The notes beneath the pieces were generated by a model. The model searched no databases. It was not told the DNA's origin and worked only from the letters and a program-made list of their open reading frames with translations. From Theobroma cacao (lineage: Eukaryota; Streptophyta; Magnoliopsida; Malvales; Malvaceae): a stretch of 64,000 nt of DNA. Numbering within the stretch: position 1 is the stretch's first letter; each line of letters starts with the position of its first letter. This document shows positions 1 to 11,331 of the stretch, one piece after another. Made by a program: the position numbers and the translations under genes. The DNA lies in the NCBI RefSeq assembly GCF_000208745.1, contig NC_030851.1:32763833-32827832 (forward strand). The letters run 5' to 3'.

Positions 1-151
1 CACGCCTTATGTATGTTAGGAAATGAGAAATTTGTGGGAAACCATTTTCAAAGTCTGAAACCCAGAACAAAGTGCTGACAAAAGAAAACAAAACCAAATA
101 GACAAAAAAAAAAAGGGTAACCTGTTTCATCTGCCCCTTTTATGGTAGCAG

Positions 152-160
152 CATATATAA
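152..160 (+). promoter_or_regulatory. TATA box of the lipase gene
   Basis: A CATATATAA motif lies about 150 bases before the chosen ATG at 312. It is followed by a T-rich leader typical of a plant 5' UTR. It is the only good TATA-like string just upstream of the gene. The transcription start is inferred, not seen. Confidence 0.5.
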
Positions 161-311
161 TAGAAGGGCTTTAGCCTTTCTTTTCTTCTTTTTGTTATTT
201 TTCTTATGCAAAGGAGAGCCTTCTTTTTCTCGTTTTGGCTTTGAAGAAGAAGGCTCTGTTTTGGAATTTCTTTTTTTATTTGTTTTCTTTGGGGGGAAGG
301 TATTTGAGAAG

Positions 312-3300
312 ATGATAAGATGGTGGATATCTGCCTTGCAATTAGCCGAGCTGTTTGTTAGCTCTATGGTACATTTGCTATACGGGTTTTACATATTTAG
401 CACGGCGGTGGCTGGTGACCTTTCTCAGGCTTTGAATGAATGGTTTATTAAGCCTAATGCAAATATAGAGGTGAAAAGAGAAGACCCAAGTGGGACCAAT
501 GTTGATGCTCTGCCCCCTATTGTGTTGGTTCATGGCATTTTTGGATTTGGCAAAGGGGTATGTTTACATATATATGTTTTTTCATTTTTTACATTTATTG
601 ATATGGGCTTTCGGTTTTAAGCTGGACTTTTGACCTTGTTGTTGGCAGCGATTGGGAGGTTTATCATACTTTGCAGGGGCAGAGAAGAAAGATGAGAGGG
701 TTCTTGTGCCTGATTTGGGATCTCTTACCAGCATATACGATAGGTAGGCTGCTTAATGCAATATGTGCTAGCCATTTAGTTTTGATTTTTGTATCTTTAT
801 GTGGGATTTTGACAGGGTTTTGGGTGGCTTCAGGGCGCGTGAATTGTTCTATTATTTGAAAGGAGGGCAAGTTGATTATGGTGAAGAACACAGCAAGGCT
901 TGTGGGCACTCGCAGTTTGGGCGAATTTATGAGCAAGGCAAGCAGAAATTTCCCAGCTCTTTATTGACTATTATTATTGCTGTTTCTTTGTTTTAATTGG
1001 GCAAAATTGCCCATGTTGTAGGCCTAATTAAGTGTTTAATTTGTTTACTGTGATATTGGGATGCAGGACATTACCCGGAATGGGATGAAGATCACCCTAT
1101 TCACTTTGTTGGCCATTCAGCTGGTGCTCAGGTTGTGCGAGTCTTGCAGCAAATGCTTGCTGATAAGGTTAGTCCATTTCCAATTCATATCAACAATGAT
1201 CTCTTATAGCCTTTTTTTTAACTCCCAAGTCCAGATTATATGATTTATTTTTCCAGGCATTCAAGGGATATGAGAGTACTTCTGAGAACTGGGTATTGAG
1301 CATAACATCCTTATCCGGGGCTTTCAATGGGACTACAAGAACCTATTTAGACGGCATGCAGTGAGTTCCTTTAAACTCATTTCCATTATGCTTTACCATA
1401 GATATTCATGGCATCTTCCTTGGACTTTTCTTCAACTCAGCCATGTTAAGAGTTTCTGATTCTTGGTTGCTGTGATTTCCGTTGATTTCAGGCCAGAGGA
1501 TGGGAGAATGATGAAACCTATATGTCTACTGCAGCTGTGCCGCTTAGGAGTCATAATTTATGATTGGTTGGATATCCCCTGGCTAAAGGCCTACTACAAT
1601 TTTGGGTTCGATCACTTTAGCACGTCATGGAAAAAAATGGGTCTTTGGGGTCTTGTTGACTGCCTCTTGGGGAATGCGGGGCCGTTTGCTACGGGAGACT
1701 GGATCCTTCCTGATCTTACAATTCAAGGGTCAATAAGACAGAACTGCCATCTACAAACATTTCCTAACACGTTCTACTTCAGCTATGCTACCAAGCGTAC
1801 AAGGAAGATCCTGGGTGTCACAGTTCCTTCCGGCATTCTTGGTATACACCCTTTGCTTTTTATACGAGTACTACAGATGAGCCAGTGGCGTCATCCTCCA
1901 GATGTTTCTCCCCCTTATAAAGGCTACAGGTGCGTCTAAACAGCATCTTTTGGTACATCAGCTTCTTCATATAAAAATTCTGTGGTTGCTTTTATTTGAT
2001 TGCTCAAGGCTTTAAGTTTGACAGCATGTTAATGTCTTTGAAGAGGATCCTGAATAAATTTTTATTTTATTAGACATAGGAACTTGGACCACATGTCCAC
2101 TTGCCCTAAAAATATTGTCATTGTATCACCAAGAGTGCCTTGCAAAATCTCTAAATTTTCCAAATATCGCTTTCCTCCACAGATTGCATATATATTCAAA
2201 ATTTTAGAAATTAGAATTGTTATATTGATTTGAAACTATTGTTTTCGGATAAAGTTTGAACAATTGTTTTGAGTATGAAAGTTTTGGGAACTTTTAGCTT
2301 GAATCTACTGACATCCTACTCATGTCTCATAAATAAAATGTGCAGGGATGAAGATTGGCAGGACAATGATGGAGCTCTCAACATGATATCCATGACTCAC
2401 CCTCGTCTTCCGATTGAGCATCCAAGCCATTTTGTTGTGAATGATTCGGAGTGCCTACCCTTGCAGCCAGGCATATGGTTAGTATTGCTCATTTCCAATA
2501 AATTAACTTGCTCGAGGTACCAATAAAATGGTGATGATGAATTTGATTATAAATTTTAATTGTAAAACTGTTCTCTTTAACAATTTGCTTTGATTGGATT
2601 AGTTGTTCCTACCTGATTAGAGATGGTCCATCCTCGTGCATTAATATAATTGCTATCATGGAATTATAGTACAGGTACTTGCATTGGTACAATGTTGTTT
2701 AAATCAGAAAGTTGATAGTTCTACACTGATAGTTATAAACATAAAGATTTTTGAACTAGATGCCTTTGGGGGATGACTGAATTTATTGTTCAAACTTGCC
2801 CAAAACCACTTGCGTATCAGGCAGATGGTTTCAATTCCAGTAATTTCTGTTGATAAATTGTATGCTCTTTTGACAGTGCCTTTTCGTTACTCTTGTCTTG
2901 AATTCAGAATGTTTCATTCTTTGTTGCTAGTGTTAAACAAAACAAATGATAACAAACATGCAAGGCCTGAGTAAGGTAGGATCACCAATTATGTCTTACA
3001 GAATCATTTTGAAGAAAACCATCTAGTTAATGTGGAAAATTTAGAAGCAGCATCCAGAAAATAGCCAAATTTTAATAATAAACCTATTGACAGATAATGG
3101 CTTTTATTGGCATTAAAAATGTTAGCTCCCTTTTGCTATTGTTAAAATGCGTCTCTAAATTGACTTACAATTGCATTGATCATTGCAGGTATTACAAGAT
3201 TGTAGAGGCAGATCACATATTGTTCATTGTGAATAGGGAAAGAGCAGGCTTTCAATATGATCTGATATATGACAGCATTTTTGAACGTTGCAGAAAACAT

Positions 3301-3348
3301 GTAGTTAGAAAGACTCTACTAACTTTACCAAATCAAGCTCCCGAATAG
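312..3348 (+). CDS. Alpha/beta-hydrolase (lipase) gene, 8 exons
   Basis: Exons by splice sites and frame: 312-557, 649-743, 834-937, 1067-1167, 1257-1360, 1492-1929, 2346-2477, 3189-3348. They join to 1380 nt, 459 codons plus stop, with phases that fit at every junction. The start MIRWW was chosen over an in-frame ATG at 192 because 192 lies in a low-complexity T-rich leader. Residues 3-30 are hydrophobic (possible signal anchor). Motifs: LVHGIFGFG (oxyanion region), nucleophile elbow GHSAG with Ser166, NDG with Asp371 followed by SMTHP, and ADH with His416. These fit the Ser-Asp-His triad of the staphylococcal-type lipase family, which has plant members such as At1g10740 and At1g23330 (recalled homology). 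It probably hydrolyses ester or lipid substrates; the substrate is unknown. Intron 3 starts with GC, not GT. All motifs are present, so the gene looks functional. Confidence 0.9.
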
Positions 3349-3929
3349 TCTAGCACCCGTTATTCTCACACATACACTACACTACAAGTCTACTTCTGGA
3401 AGAGGAAATCATAACAGCTCTCATTATGTTCCACCCCACAAATTCTCTTCTCATCTGTTTCTTTATTTTTCCCGACTTTTCCACCCTTTTTATCCCTGCT
3501 GTAATTGTAAAATTTCCATTTCATTTCTCTTTATGATTCCACATACCAATTCACTAGGTTGTAGCTATGTGCGGGGATATCAGAAGCTTAGGCTGTACAC
3601 CAATGTTTTATCTTCACTAAATTTGGATGCATCTTGGAAGAGATATTCTCAAAGCATATAGAATCGTTCAAGTTGGGAAGGCCACATCTTTATGGTTCCT
3701 ATGTTTTTACCTTTTCTTTTGGGCCAATTTTTCGGACTGAAATCGATTTTCTCGGACTGGCATAATGTGTTTGGGAAGTGGATATTGATGACCGGTTCCC
3801 TCCCACAAAATTCAGGAGGAATTTTGTTTCGGTTAAACAAAATTCTATTTATCCAAGCATGCCAGTAGTTCCAAGAGAATAAAGTACAAAATCACAGCAA
3901 ATGGATCGAAACTTCAGTTTAATCTCATG

Positions 3930-4683
3930 CGGTAAGTTTATAAATCACAGGTTTATATTTTCAATTCAAAAGATATATGTGATAAGTGGTGGAAGATTAA
4001 TGTTTTATATATTTAAGATTTATTTTATCTTTTACGGATGTGAGATCTGTGATATTTTATCTTACTTAATTGTACAATGTTTTCGTTGTACTAACTCTTC
4101 ACTCATAGACGAGAGAAACTCTTATACTATTGGTTTTATTTCGACTTTTATATCTCTCATGAGGCTTTACATCAATGAAGATCCAAGTTTGCTTTGATAT
4201 TATTTGCTATAATTGTGAAACTCAAAAATTTTCCGAAAAGAAAACAAGAGAAAACTTGAACAAAGATAAATAAATTGTAAATTGTTTTTCACACTCATTT
4301 TCATTTCAGTCTGAGTATTTATACTTCAATGACACACAACTAACTAGGCCCCATGAATCGCGGTTGTTAAAGAATCTAACAACTGAATTGAATAACATAA
4401 AACACCAAATCCAAGTCTGTAGAAGTAAACAGACATTTGAAGGACTTAAACGACAATGTAACAAATGACAAAGTAACAAACGTTTCATTATGGCACATTT
4501 ACAGCTAAACAAACTGACTTTCAAGCACTAATGCATCCCAGGTTTGCTTTGATGCATCGTAAATCTATAAATTAGAGGTTCACATTTTTAATTCAAAAGA
4601 CATATCTGATAGGTGGTGGAAGACTCGTGTTTTATATATTTAAGATTGATTTCATCTCTTATTGATGTGGGATCCGTGATATA
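3930..4683 (+). repeat. Diverged direct repeat of about 130 bp, copies 620 bp apart
   Basis: Copy 1 (about 3930-4060) and copy 2 (about 4553-4683) share TTCAATTCAAAAGA-like and GTGGTGGAAGA strings, then TTTTATATATTTAAGATT, then GATGTGRGATC. The spacing and the GATGTGGGATCC-type string recall LTRs of small terminal-repeat elements (TRIMs). I could not find matching TG...CA ends or a target duplication, so the element type is unproven. Confidence 0.45.
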
Positions 4684-5999
4684 GAAACCTATTATATTGA
4701 GCTACAAAATATATGTAAAAATAGCTTTGCTGTAGAAACATAAAAAATGTTCTGAAACACTAACGAGCCTCCTGAAGAGATTAGATATTGGAGATGAAAT
4801 ACAAGTTGATCATAGGTTTCTTTGAGGTACAAATATCATCCCATTGTGCTTAAAGTTGCTGTACAGTGTTCCTGTATTTTGTACTTGTAATTATTTTACC
4901 ATGCAATCACTCTCACCCATCAAAATTAGATCGTTCAGTTTCCAATTTCCTACACTCTGTTCTCAACTTTTATCGATTCCTTGGGAGACCAGTTCCGCAA
5001 AAGAGAGCGATGGAGCAGTAATATAAGTATTTGAGTAAATGAACGTGGTTGCACGAGAGGGTTATAATCCCTTGAAGAAGCAAGACAATTGTTGTTGCAT
5101 ATATCCAATAACATCGTTTCTTACTACCATAACATCCCTTCGAAGCGACATCGCATGTTCGGTTGATAATTGCAGAATCTAAGTAGTATTATGGTACATG
5201 GAAGTGGGCAGACATTGGAAATACGAAGATGCAACTCCCACCTCTGATTTATGCAAAGTACATTTGCAAGTGGGACTAGCTGACAATTTTAAGAATGTAT
5301 ATCTAGATATCCTGCTTCCCTGGTAAAGGAGTGCAACAAGTACCCTTACTTAACATATTCGCTATGGGTCCATGCATTTTACCCACTTTGAATTTAAAGC
5401 GTTTACAACTAGTTATTCTTGCTCTCCATTTTCATACAAATATTATAGCATTGTCAAGGATTTTTTCTTATCCTCCATAGCAATTTCAATAAGGTTTTCA
5501 TCCTGTTGAAGCGTGCTTAATATATATATATCTCAAGCACCACAAGCCAAGCAACAACCTAGAATTATCCGATGCAGGGAACTCTCTTATTCCATAAACT
5601 TCAACTTCACTTTCAAAATTGAATTATAAATAGAAAACCTACTATCTATGCATATATAAAAATTATAAAGGAAAGGGGAAGGCTTCGGGGCGATGGCCTG
5701 TACCTTCCTCTTCACTACGGCTCACATATGGAGTAAATAGTGTAGTTCTATAAATGAGTAAATAATAATAAAAATAACCAGTTATAAGTTTGAACATGAT
5801 GCCAATAGTGTTGGTTATCTTTTTTCTTTTCATAGTAAAAAAGTTCACTGACATTGTCATAAACTTGTTTTTATTTTTTCAAAGTAAAGGATATTTGTTA
5901 CGATTTAATGGAATGTGTTCATTTTATGTATTCAAAATTATTTGATTCATGATTAATTACTTTATCGAATATGATAAGTGTTTCTTAAAGCATGATTCA

Positions 6000-6405
6000 T
6001 AAGCATCTGAACATTTGTACAACGTTCATTTACATTTGATGAATTTACACGTATTAAAAAAGAAACAAAAAATTAAACAATTTGTCATACTTAAATAGAC
6101 CCATGATGTAAAAGATTTTTGTGAACTTATTAAATTTCATCAAGTGTAAATGAAAAAACTCCTGTTATACCTATGATAGTTGCGAAAGTAGATCGATGCC
6201 GATGTTATAAGTACTTATTTGTCTGTAAAGTATTCATTAGTATTTGTCGAATTTAAATATATGAAAAATTAATAACAAAATTAAATATTTAATTTGTCAT
6301 ATTTAAATAGACGCGTAATATTTAAACTTCCCGCGAAATTTTTAAATTTCATCACTTGTGAATGAAAAATTGTCTACCTCGGATGCATATATGATAGATG
6401 CATTA
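6000..6405 (+). repeat. Diverged tandem duplication, about 190-220 bp
   Basis: The segment near 6000-6185 and the one near 6220-6405 share, in order, a TATTTGTCGAATTTA-like string, AATTTGTCATAYTTAAATAGAC, AAATTTCATCA and GTGTAAATGAAAAA-like blocks. They are clearly related but diverged. No coding content is visible. Confidence 0.5.
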
Positions 6406-6581
6406 AAACTAGATGGTGAAATGATTTTAAAGCTGATTTATTAACTCCTAACATTTGCTAGAATACAGGACACCTGAGCAACAATGGGATACCAAAGTAA
6501 ACAGATTGAAAATCCAGTAGTCTAGCCGTTTAGGAACAGGCAATAAGCAATAGCATGATTCCACACGGTCACTTGGTTTTA

Positions 6582-7100
6582 TTAACGGAGCCACCATCTA
6601 CCGCGGTCACGAGAACTGAGAGAGCAAAAGTCGAAAGCAACAACTTCCCTGCCGAGTTCAGAATCCAATCGGGCTGGGGCTACAGAACCTCGGCAAAGGG
6701 GACACGTAGCGTTCCAGTATCCGACCCATGTCTCTAAGCAAAGCCTGTGAAAAACATGACTGCATCTCAACTGACCAATCTCCTCGCCTTCTTGAACCTT
6801 GAATAGGCAGACGGGGCATTCACCAGCATCGGTCGGCGCTGCTCGCTTCCACTCGTAGTCGCGTGCACTGGGCCTCCCTGCACCAATTTCTGGCATGTTT
6901 GGAGCGAAATTGTACCTTGGGAATAGGCAATAGCGAAGCATGAAATCAAGTGCCCATTCCAAACGCGTTGCGATGAGAATTACATGGCTGCATATGGTTG
7001 ATTCACGAATGAAAGAGGGCAGACAGCGACGGAGATGGTAAACGAAATAGACTGGGAAGGAAAAGAGCAAGAGAATTGCGAAAGCTAGCGCGATCACCAT
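6582..7100 (-). CDS. RING-H2 finger protein, probable membrane-anchored E3 ubiquitin ligase
   Basis: Single-exon gene of 172 codons. Residues 1-21 form one hydrophobic segment (membrane anchor or signal). The RING-H2 domain spans residues 95-136 with ligands Cys95, Cys98, Cys113, His115, His118, Cys121, Cys133 and Cys136, spaced C-x2-C-x14-C-x1-H-x2-H-x2-C-x11-C-x2-C, and a conserved Trp125. In this family the domain recruits an E2 enzyme and passes ubiquitin to a bound target. Size and layout resemble the RHA2/BRH1/XERICO-like small RING-H2 proteins of plants; I cannot assign a particular member. The ATG at 7100 follows a TATA box by about 50 bases, which supports this start. No intron, frameshift or missing ligand is seen. 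Target and pathway are unknown. Confidence 0.88.
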   Translation of the reverse strand: MVIALAFAILLLFSFPVYFVYHLRRCLPSFIRESTICSHVILIATRLEWALDFMLRYCLFPRYNFAPNMPEIGAGRPSARDYEWKRAAPTDAGECPVCLFKVQEGEEIGQLRCSHVFHRLCLETWVGYWNATCPLCRGSVAPARLDSELGREVVAFDFCSLSSRDRGRWWLR

Positions 7101-7148
7101 GGTGTGAAGCTGAATATATTATGCAAGCAAATGAACGAGATGGGTGGT

Positions 7149-7157
7149 ATTTATATA
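7149..7157 (-). promoter_or_regulatory. TATA box of the RING-H2 gene
   Basis: On the minus strand the bases read TATATAAAT, about 50 bases upstream of the ATG at 7100. It is a near-perfect plant TATA box, consistent with a short 5' UTR. Confidence 0.6.
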
Positions 7158-8500
7158 GGCCTAGGCAATTTTACATCAACGACTATTGTTTCACTTTTTT
7201 CTTCTTGTTATATGATTTCAGGGTAGAAAAAGAAGAGTAAGAGGTAAAAAAATTCAAGATAATATTAAAAAGAAATTTTACAGAAAATTGAATAGGTTTT
7301 GGAAAATAATCTATACCTTTGATACCATTTTAAGTATTCCATAAAAAGAAAATAATGATGAAGTAATTTATTGCAATGTAAAAGCAGCAAATCAAGCACA
7401 AAAAAAACCAAAACAATTTAAAGAAATCTGACGTGGACGTAACTGCTAACCAAATATTGCCTTAACCTTTAAAGAAAACTTAAGGCCAATGCCATAAATT
7501 ACAAATAAAAGGCTTGTCTTCTTGACACTCACTTAAAAGGCAAATACATTTATTATTTGCCAACATTCACTTTAAGATTTAGTGTTAAATTAATCTTATC
7601 TTTTTTTGTTCAATTAAAATCCAACTTCAATTTGAATAAAAAGGGATAATGAATAATAGAATCTAACTTGTATCGATATGCACTATTATTTTATTAAGGA
7701 TAATATATATGTACATATATTTCTCAATTAATATAATAATTTTATGGATAAAATTTAAACTTTACAAGATTACACATCTCATTATGGTATCAAAAGCGTC
7801 ACCTCAATATAAGCACCAATCATATCAAAGGAAATGTGCAAGCTTAACTTCAACGGACAATACAAACAAAATCCAAATCTTCTGTTCCCATTTCCTGTCC
7901 CACTCTCTACCTCAATTCTCACAAATTGTCACGTGTCCTTTTTAATCATTATTAATTAATACGTGTTTGGTTTCTTTTTTCTCTCTTTCTTTCTCATAAT
8001 TTTTCCCGACAGTCTACACCAAAATAACTCTAAAATTAGGGTTTCTCTGCATTAGAACCAGGGGAAGATGCAGTCCTCACTAAGCTATCTACACAGGGGG
8101 AGGGTCATATTGTTATGGGGTCACAGCCCCTCCAAAATTTTTGAAAATTTTTAATTATTATATATATATATATTTTAATAATCTTGGAGAGTAGTATTGT
8201 TATGGAGGTTGTGGCTCTCTAAAAATTTTGAAATTATTTATTTATTATATATATATTTTAATTCTCCTCAAAATAAATTTTTTATTTAATAATTAATATA
8301 AATAATAAATATTAAAATAACCTTACAAACCTTAATCAACTTTACCCTAATTAAGTTTATTCACACCTCTTTCTCCCTCTCTTTTTTTTTTCTCTTTTAT
8401 TTTTTTTTTACTCTCTTCTATGTAACTCACCACTGAAACATACTTTATTCTTTAAAATAAATTTATAAGCTTGTAGGCTTGAACAAGAACTATTGACCAC
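7158..8500. other. AT-rich intergenic region
   Basis: No gene is supported. A stretch near 8030-8070 (AAATTAGGGTTTCTCTGC, then an ATG at 8068) looks like the leader and start of a plant gene, but the frame closes within about 30 codons in repeat sequence. From 8105 to 8275 a block with GTCACAGCCCC / TTGTGGCTCTC and AAAATTTTTGAAA is present twice in tandem, diverged, around TA-rich runs. Confidence 0.5.
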
Positions 8501-9249
8501 TATTTGGCGGGTCTAGATATGATAGTTTACAATTGAATATAGGACACTTTTAAATAAGTGGATTTGGAGCTTTGGAGGGGAATAAAATAATTTTTAGAGA
8601 TTTTTGATTGTCAAGAAGATTGGTGATGACCTAATGAAACTTTTATCAGAGGCTAGTGGAAGTAGAAAGCTTGAAACAAGTGGACAAACAAGTTTGCTTT
8701 GCCTGACAAATAAATTTTTTCAACATCTATCATCAAGTTTAGGAATGGTAGTTGGTAATGGCAAAAAATACTATTTTGGATAGCGGAATAGATTAATGGG
8801 ATGGTGCGAAAAAATAAGTTCCCTAGATATACACTTTGGCAACTAACAAAGTCAGAATGATTAAGGAGTTTGGGGAATAGGTTAACAACACTTGGCATTG
8901 GAAGATAGAGCTATGTAGAAACACTTTTGGATGTGGGGAAAATTAATGGAACAACTTGTTCATGGTCCTTAAGGATCATGCCATTGGAACTAACTTCCAA
9001 GATCAGATAGTTTGGAAAAAGTCGACCAGTGGCAAATATTCAATGAGCTCTTTCTTATAAGAGTGTTCTCAGCTCAAATAGTGTCAAAGCACAATATTGG
9101 AAGCGGGTGTGGGCAAGTTCCACACCTTATAAAGTCAAAATCTTTTGCTAGTAATTTTAAAAGGGAAAAATAACAATCAAAGAGGAATAAGTGAAGAAAA
9201 GATTGTTAAATGGGATTACTATTGCATGTCTACTATGTGACAAAGAGTT
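8500..9249 (+). mobile_element. LINE 1, left part: RT C-terminal region to zf-RVT
   Basis: Broken reading frames translate to pieces typical of the 3' half of plant non-LTR retrotransposon ORF2: LLKWIWSFG-like (about 8550), VWKKSTSGKYS (about 9010), an YWKRVW / PYKVKIFCW-like string (about 9100), then GKITIKEE, KRLLNGIT and a CxLCDKELE-like zinc-binding string (zf-RVT, about 9160-9240). Several stops and frameshifts make it a pseudogene. The 5' boundary is approximate. The element continues at 11332 after an inserted LTR. Confidence 0.7.
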
Positions 9250-9254
9250 GAAAA

Positions 9255-11331
9255 TGTTAGGAATTTGAGAATATAATGTCTTGGAAAGCAAGTATATTCT
9301 CATGTTTAAATTTTATTTAATTTATTTGTATTGAAAGTACATTTTGATAATAAAACGAAGAATTTGTTTTAAGTAAGCATTCATTATTTAATTATAAAAG
9401 TACCATGATTCTATTAAGACATTAAAATACATTTGTGTGAAGTGTCATACATAGAAGATATGTATTTTAATTGAGTCCAAAAATAGTTCAAAGTTAAATA
9501 ATAAAGCTGGTTATTTTATTATGTTAAGATTATAGTGTTCAGATTACTTCCAACGAAAATCACTTCAAGGGAATGATGAGTCTTAAATTATCAGAGTAGT
9601 TGATTTTGAGTGCTAACACTATAAAGTGAATTAGATGTGAGACCTAAGTTTAAGTTAGGCTGTTTCCTTAAATCTTAATTTCATACTTATGCATTCGCTT
9701 ATGGTAGAACCGGTAATTTTGATGGATGGTGGACTCATGTTTTATCTCCTTATAATCTTTAATATACCATGGGCATGATCATTTTAATGCGTTGATAGTA
9801 TTAGTATCACTTCTAGTGATTTCAAGAAGATTGATGATTTAATCTAGATCTAGTAGATTGATGAATTAGCTACTTATCATATCTTAATACTCAAAATATT
9901 AAATCTTGAGTATTGGCTCATCAATTGGATGAAATTTGATACTATGAGACAAAATTGACATAAAGGGTAATGGCAAATTCACCTTTTGTCAATGGATGGT
10001 TATGAGGATTTACAACATAAGGTTTGTAATTGGACAAACCAATATTAAATTTTACATATTGGATACTTCTCGTAATTGTAGATAATTCAAGAGTGCAACT
10101 GCGAATCTATGGTGGATTGATTTCATGGTTAATAAATTAGAATTATTTTTAATGAGATTAAGAGATAATTCGATGTATACTGGAGCTTGAAATATCTATG
10201 TTCAATGCGATTCCCCACTTAGTTTCATAGAATTTAACTTGTTTAAGATGAAATACGTGATTAATTATTTATGCAAATTAATGTTCAAATTTGGTAACTA
10301 AATGTTGTTTTAATTAAGATAAGAGTTGTCTTAATTTAGACAAGGTGCATGTAATGTCTTAATTATACACATGAGTATTTGTGGGTTGATTGAGACATGA
10401 GTTGTCTTAATCATATTATTTTTAGTAAATCAAAATTGTCTTAATATAGAAATATATTTTAAGACAAGAGTTGGCTTCAATAGAAAATATTTATTAAGAT
10501 AATTATTGACTTGTAAATAAAAATAATAGTGGATGATATTTAATTATAAATATAAGAATTAAAATTATTAATTCTTTATTTATAATTAATTATAATTATG
10601 AGTAATTATAATGTGATTAGGATTTCCTTATTTTATTATTAATTCTTTTTAATTAAAGATGGATAATAATAAAATAGAATAATCCTAATTTGACATGAAC
10701 TAGAAATTATAATTAATAAATTATTTATGAATTTAATTATGGATGACAAATATTAATTAATTAAATTAATAAAAATGAGTTTTAAGAGAGAAATAACTCT
10801 CTCACAGTATTGGTAGAAAATCACATATCTAAATATGTGATTTTAGCCAAAACCTTAGCCATCCCTATTTTGAGATAGCCAAACTCCGCCATCTCTCACT
10901 AGGTTTTCTTCTTACTCCAACAATTTTCTACAAGCCTCACGCAAATAAAAATTGCCAAAGAAGAAATTGTGAAAAAACTATCTAGTTACCATATGAAAAA
11001 GTATTCCCCACATAACCACTCTAGGTTTGACTTTGAAATATTCTTGAAAAATAAGTGATAATTCAAATTGGTTGAGAATTCCAACAATTGGTGTGGTGGT
11101 AAATTTAGTACAATTCACTAGGAGAGAAGAATCAAATATATTCTTAGCACGGAGTAAGTAATATTTCTTGCTTTTGATTCTTTTATATTGATGTGATTAT
11201 TATTTAATTTACATGATGTATGTTTGTGATTTTCCGTTGTGTAAATTGAATAAATTGCTTCCATAGTTAAATTTTTTTTGAAATCCATAGGTTACATAAT
11301 CACGAGCATACACTACAATCTAAATCCAACA
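9255..11331 (+). mobile_element. Solo LTR (2.08 kb) inserted in LINE 1
   Basis: The segment starts TGTTAGGAATTTGAG and ends TCTAAATCCAACA, the TG...CA inverted ends of an LTR. It is flanked by the 5-base duplication GAAAA (9250-9254 and 11332-11336). LINE coding similarity stops at the left edge and resumes at the right edge. Nothing inside resembles gag or pol, so it is best read as a solo LTR left by recombination between two LTRs; a non-coding miniature element is the alternative. Superfamily (Copia or Gypsy) is not determined. Orientation is assigned arbitrarily. Confidence 0.75.

Larger units (their letters stand above)
3349..6581. other. Intergenic: lipase 3' UTR, then AT-rich DNA with diverged direct repeats
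   Basis: The first few hundred bases after the TAG look like the 3' UTR (T-rich, with TTGTAATTGTAAAA near 3500). No coding region is supported beyond that. It holds two sets of diverged direct repeats (about 3930-4060 with 4553-4683, and about 6000-6185 with 6220-6405), listed separately. Short open frames here have no recognisable domain. Confidence 0.6.

Noticed and set aside
192..311. Upstream in-frame extension of the lipase gene from an ATG at 192
   Set aside because: The extension is low-complexity T/G-rich sequence just after the TATA box; MIRWW at 312 fits the family start as I recall it.
8068..8160. Possible gene start (leader TTAGGGTTTCTCTGC and ATG)
   Set aside because: The frame ends after about 30 codons in repeat DNA, with no splice continuation I could support.
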